DNA of 64,000 nt from JBJSXJ01 sp044235425 (lineage in GTDB: Bacteria > Planctomycetota > Planctomycetia > Pirellulales > Pirellulaceae): the NCBI GenBank assembly GCA_044235425.1, contig JBIIHW010000021.1, positions 1-64,000 of the forward strand. The letters are read 5' to 3'. Within the stretch, counting starts at the first letter, position 1, and each line of letters starts with the position of its first letter. Of the stretch, positions 60,728-64,000 are shown piece by piece. The translations under genes were made by a program, and so were the position numbers. The notes beneath the pieces are model-generated. The model was not told where the DNA came from, ran no database searches, and worked only from the letters and a program-made list of their open reading frames with translations.

Positions 60728-61048
60728 TCAATCGCCGGCCGCGCTGCGATCCTCTTCTGCACCCGGATCAGGCGCGTGCGCATCGCATTCGGCATCGCCG
60801 CAACCGCCGTGCAGAAGCTCGTGTTCATCCACGCGATCTAGCAGGTCGATGCCGAGCACGGTAACCAGCAGAATGAGGTCAGTCGTGAGGATGATCAGGG
60901 CCAGGGCCGCAAAGGCGCGAAAGACGGATCGAGCGGCCGCGTCGCCCATTCCATCGGCGAGCAGTGCTGCCCCCGCGACAACTCCAAACACCACCGCCGA
61001 GATGGGCAAGGTGAAGACCAATACAGTTAGTAAACGACGTGGAATCAC
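60728..61048 (-). CDS. Small membrane protein, function unknown
   Basis: This is a 106-residue protein with two transmembrane helices (LLTVLVFTLPISAVVFGVVAGAALLA and FAALALIILTTDLILLVTVLGIDLL) and an acidic, His/Cys-containing tail (HELLHGGCGDAECDAHAPD). The GTG at 61048 is chosen because AAGGA lies seven bases upstream and the first helix begins right after it. Plus-strand frames crossing this region are shadows. The tail could bind metal, but this is a guess. Confidence 0.6.
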   Translation of the reverse strand: MIPRRLLTVLVFTLPISAVVFGVVAGAALLADGMGDAAARSVFRAFAALALIILTTDLILLVTVLGIDLLDRVDEHELLHGGCGDAECDAHAPDPGAEEDRSAAGD

Positions 61049-61298
61049 CAAGCTGTCCTTACAACAATTGCCACTAACTGCCGGGCCGCCTCGCAAACTG
61101 CCTAACCGGCCGACTGGAGTCGCAATTGTGGGTGCTACCAGCGGCAGTGTCAACCGAAGCGGCAGGATCCTTCGGGTCACCGCCTTTCCCGCTCCACTTT
61201 CAATCGTTCTCGTTGACTCCCTTCCAACAACCGTCAGAATGGAGCTACTAAACCCACTCCTCTCGCGACTGATCTCCTCTGCATTCGAGGCCTGGACC

Positions 61299-63674
61299 AT
61301 GAAGTCATCTGTTCGAGGTCGACTCTGCCAACTCCTCATCGCGCTCATGCTTCTAAGCCCTGGCTGGCCGGCGCTGGTTTTTGATCGAGCTTTCGGGGTG
61401 TCTGTGCTGGCCGATACGATCACGCTGCGCAACGGAATGCAGTTGCAAGGTGACGTGGGAAAAATTGCTTCGATCTACGAAAACCCGCTCAATTCAAAAA
61501 AGGACCCGGAAGCTCCCACTCCGATCGTCTTCACCGACGACCAACTTCGTCGCACGTACTTCCCCAGCAAACAGATCCGACTTGATGGAGTGGTCCCATC
61601 GAACCAGATTCTGGAAAAAATCAAAATCACAAAGCGGGTGGCCAAGGGGACGAAAAAAGTTGGCATGGTGGGGCCTGTCATCCGCATCTCGCCCTTTGAT
61701 GACTTGGGCAATCGCACCTTTACGATGCAGTCGAGTCAGGGGCCACTCAGCGTGATTCAGGGTATCACCGAGGTCACGCCGCATTATGCGCGAATTGAGG
61801 GTCTGCAGGTCGAGCAAGCCTTGATGTGGGACATGCGCGTCGCCACCCATTCGCTTTCCCGGGATGCGTTGAGCAAGATTTTGCGGCGCGGAGTCGATAT
61901 TTCGAAGCCTGATGAATGGCTGCGCATCGTGAGACTGTATACGCAAGCGGAACGATTTGAAGATGCCCGACTGGAACTCGCCGACCTGCTCGCCGCCTTT
62001 CCTGAACTGGCGGGCGAATTCAAAAAACAGGAACGCGAACTTCTTCAGCTGAGTGCCAATCGGCTTCTGGGTGAAGGCGAACTGCGGCGGTCGGTCGGCC
62101 AACATCGACTCACCTTTGACATGCTGAGCAACTTCCCCGCTCAGGGAATCGCCGGCGAGACACTCGTTAAGGTCCGAGAGCTGCTGGGCGAATATGAGGA
62201 AGGTTTCAAGCAGGGCAAGCAGGTAGTGGATTCCCTGGAGACTGTAGCGCAAAACATCACCAACACGGTGAATCGTCAACGAGTCGAGGCGATCGTCAAG
62301 GAGATGCGCAGCGAGATCAACTTCAATACCCTGCCACGAATGGCAGACTATCTGCGGTTGGCGGATGACGAGCAGATGACGGCGAATCAAAAGTTGGCAC
62401 TTGCCGTGAGCGGCTGGATTTTAGGTTCCGGTGCAGCCACGGATAATCTGTCAGTGGCGCTCGAGCTGTTCGAGATTCGCGACTTGGTTCGTGCCTATCT
62501 GCGCTCACGTGAATCCGCCGAACGCACGCAGATCCTGGACGCACTTAGTAGTTTGGGTGGAGCGACACCAGCAAATGTTTCGCGCATCATCTCGCAGATG
62601 AAACCGCCGCTGGATTTACCGGAAGCCCCGAGTGAGGCACCGGCACCCGGCTTCTTTGAAATCAAGGTACCAGGCGCGAACACCGAAAATAGTCACACCT
62701 ATTATGTGCAATTGCCGCCCGAATATGACCCCTACCGCCGCTATCCCTGTGTGGTGGCGTTGAGCAACCTGGGACTTGATCCGCGCGCTCACATGCAGTG
62801 GTGGACGGGTGCCTACGATGAAAAACTGAATATGAATCTTGGCCAGGCGACGCGCTATGGCTACATCGTCATCGCACCACAGTGGTTCCGCAATGATCAA
62901 ACCGAATACGAGTATTCTTCCCGCGAGCATGCCGCTGTTCTCGCCAGCTTGCGCGATGCCACTCGACGATTTTCGATTGACACGGATCGAGTCTTCTTGA
63001 GTGGTCACGGAATTGGAGGCGATGCCGCTTGGGATATCGGACTGGCGCATCCTGATCTGTGGGCGGGCATCGTTCCGATTGTCGCCACATCCGACAAGTA
63101 TGTAGTGCGTTACTGGGAAAATGGCCGACTTTTACCCATGTACTTCGTCACCGGTGAACTCGATGGTGACAAAATGGGACGCAATAGTCTGCAGTTCGAT
63201 CGCTATCTGACCAAAGTCGGTTATGACATCATGATCACCGAATATCAGGGGCGTGGCGCGGAGCATTATCAGGAAGAATTACCGCGCATATTGGAGTGGA
63301 TGAATCTGCATCAACGTGGCCCGTTGCCCAAAGAGTTCCGCTGCATCTCCCTGCGTCCTTGGGATAATTTCTTTTGGTATGCGGAACTGCGCGACTTCCC
63401 AGTCAAGTCCATGGTGTTGCCCACTAACTGGCCAGGGAAAGGTGCTTCGCCACAACCCGTCCATGGAAAAATACAGGAAGCAAATGGCGTACTTCTGGAA
63501 CCAGGTGGAGCGAAGGGAACGCTCTGGCTCAGTCCAACCATGGTCGATTTCGAAAAGCGAATCAGCATCAACGGTCGTAGCAGTGTCATCAAGCCATCCC
63601 TGCAGACGATCTTGGAAGATGTGCGCAGTCGCGGTGATCGACAACATCCTTACTGGGCAAAGGTGGAGCTGTGA
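61299..63674 (+). CDS. Large secreted alpha/beta-hydrolase-like protein without nucleophile Ser
   Basis: This 791-residue protein has a signal peptide (RLCQLLIALMLLSPGWPAL). The N-terminal half begins DTITLRNGMQLQGDVGKI, a short beta motif common in planctomycete secreted proteins, and continues as helical repeats. Residues about 460-680 are an esterase/PHB-depolymerase-like fold (YYVQLPPEYDPYRRYPCVVALSN, ALSLRDATRRF-like helix, DTDRVFLSGHGIGGDAAWDIGLAHPDLWAGIVPI). The nucleophile elbow should read GHSxGG, but Ser is Gly (GHGIGG, about 568-573). The ATG at 61299 follows GAGG; an ATG at 61239 is possible. It overlaps the next gene by four bases. Confidence 0.72.
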   Translation: MKSSVRGRLCQLLIALMLLSPGWPALVFDRAFGVSVLADTITLRNGMQLQGDVGKIASIYENPLNSKKDPEAPTPIVFTDDQLRRTYFPSKQIRLDGVVPSNQILEKIKITKRVAKGTKKVGMVGPVIRISPFDDLGNRTFTMQSSQGPLSVIQGITEVTPHYARIEGLQVEQALMWDMRVATHSLSRDALSKILRRGVDISKPDEWLRIVRLYTQAERFEDARLELADLLAAFPELAGEFKKQERELLQLSANRLLGEGELRRSVGQHRLTFDMLSNFPAQGIAGETLVKVRELLGEYEEGFKQGKQVVDSLETVAQNITNTVNRQRVEAIVKEMRSEINFNTLPRMADYLRLADDEQMTANQKLALAVSGWILGSGAATDNLSVALELFEIRDLVRAYLRSRESAERTQILDALSSLGGATPANVSRIISQMKPPLDLPEAPSEAPAPGFFEIKVPGANTENSHTYYVQLPPEYDPYRRYPCVVALSNLGLDPRAHMQWWTGAYDEKLNMNLGQATRYGYIVIAPQWFRNDQTEYEYSSREHAAVLASLRDATRRFSIDTDRVFLSGHGIGGDAAWDIGLAHPDLWAGIVPIVATSDKYVVRYWENGRLLPMYFVTGELDGDKMGRNSLQFDRYLTKVGYDIMITEYQGRGAEHYQEELPRILEWMNLHQRGPLPKEFRCISLRPWDNFFWYAELRDFPVKSMVLPTNWPGKGASPQPVHGKIQEANGVLLEPGGAKGTLWLSPTMVDFEKRISINGRSSVIKPSLQTILEDVRSRGDRQHPYWAKVEL

Positions 63675-64000
63675 TCGCCCTGAAAGCGATGAAGGCTACA
63701 AACTCGATGAGCGCCATGATCACGGCAACTGCCGCGATTATGGCAACGGTTGCAATTACGGGCATCGCCCTGATCGCCTCATTCAGGACGACGTTTCTGC
63801 CAGCTCAGGAAGTTCGTCGTACGCTGAGTCCCTCGCTGTCTTCAGAACTCCCACCCACGACCAGGACGGTGCCGGTGGTGGAATCGTATCATGGGGTGGA
63901 AGTAACCGATTCCTATCGCTGGCTCGAGCAAACCGAGCATTTGGAAACGCGGGCTTGGGTGACAGCACAAAATGCTTATACCGCCCGCCAGCTGGATTCT
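63671..64000 (+). CDS. Prolyl oligopeptidase family protein, N-terminal part (runs off window)
   Basis: 110 codons are visible. A hydrophobic export segment (MITATAAIMATVAITGIALIAS) is followed by the prolyl oligopeptidase propeller start: VVESYHGVEVTDSYRWLEQ, then TRAWVTAQNAYTARQLD. The family cleaves short Pro-containing peptides. Its catalytic Ser-Asp-His lies beyond the window. The GTG at 63671 overlaps the stop of the previous gene, with AAAGG seven bases upstream; ATG codons at 63689 and 63707 are alternatives. It is co-transcribed with the hydrolase-like gene. Confidence 0.82.
   Translation, partial: MIALKAMKATNSMSAMITATAAIMATVAITGIALIASFRTTFLPAQEVRRTLSPSLSSELPPTTRTVPVVESYHGVEVTDSYRWLEQTEHLETRAWVTAQNAYTARQLDS

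Noticed and set aside
60849..61298. Long N-terminal extension of the hydrolase-like protein
   Set aside because: It reads antisense through the small membrane protein gene, and the signal peptide begins only at 61299 after a GAGG site.

Overview
The window looks like chromosome of a planctomycete, most likely a Pirellulaceae-type member of the Pirellulales. This rests on family content, not on a marker-gene tree. It carries two DUF1501 proteins, two DUF1549/DUF1553 proteins, one DUF1552 protein, one DUF1587/1592/1588/1585 protein, a two-domain DUF1080 protein and two DUF1559 pseudopilin-like proteins. It also has an ECF sigma factor between two Ser/Thr kinases, a surface protein with a LEPR-XLL-like N-terminus, an EF-G with the 'HIDSG' G1 motif, and a bacterial formylmethanofuran:H4MPT formyltransferase.

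Layout. 1-2.4 kb: the 5' end of a Y1/RAYT-like transposase and a GH13 amylase-family protein. 2.4-9.2 kb: a secreted coiled-coil protein, then a signalling locus of kinase, ECF sigma factor and kinase. Two copies of a ~90-nt palindromic element lie in this locus in opposite orientation. 9.5-12.7 kb: a minus-strand set of redoxin, acyl carrier protein, a ketosynthase-like protein without the catalytic Cys, and a ketosynthase with it. 13-15.5 kb: a HlyD-like adaptor with a 15-bp tandem repeat and the LEPR-XLL-like protein. 15.5-20.2 kb: Maf, DUF1501 and a divergent DUF1549/1553 protein. 20.2-23.4 kb: MnmA, flotillin FloA and a formylglycine-generating-enzyme-like protein. 23.4-24.7 kb: a DUF1559 pseudopilin-like gene downstream of a cobalamin riboswitch. 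25.2-35.4 kb: ArsR regulator and SpoU methyltransferase, then a tightly overlapping run from 5-formyl-THF cyclo-ligase and Ftr through a cation transporter to a type II secretion/pseudopilin module with three GspF units, a GspI-like pseudopilin, a fused double pseudopilin, a DUF1559 protein and a membrane protein. 35.5-47.6 kb: EF-G, an unknown protein fused to a MobA-like nucleotidyltransferase, a secreted protein, a parvulin, MutY, a cytochrome, ApbE and a lone GspF.

47.6-49.6 kb is a mostly non-coding island. It holds three foldable tRNA genes (Arg-GCG, Arg-TCG, Thr-TGT) among tRNA debris, bracketed by two copies of a ~130-bp dispersed repeat, plus one small gene. 49.6-58.8 kb is a five-gene minus-strand block: DUF1080, DUF1549/1553, DUF1501, DUF1587-1585, DUF1552. 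58.8-64 kb holds an arsenate reductase-aquaporin pair, small membrane proteins, a large secreted alpha/beta-hydrolase-like protein lacking its nucleophile Ser, and the start of a prolyl oligopeptidase.

Most notable: (1) a B12 riboswitch whose only apparent target is a DUF1559 pseudopilin-like protein; (2) a two-copy hairpin element with a conserved 46-nt loop and divergent but still complementary arms; (3) the degenerate tRNA array; (4) the C1-metabolism/pseudopilin overlapping gene run. All family calls come from reading the translated sequence. No database search was run.
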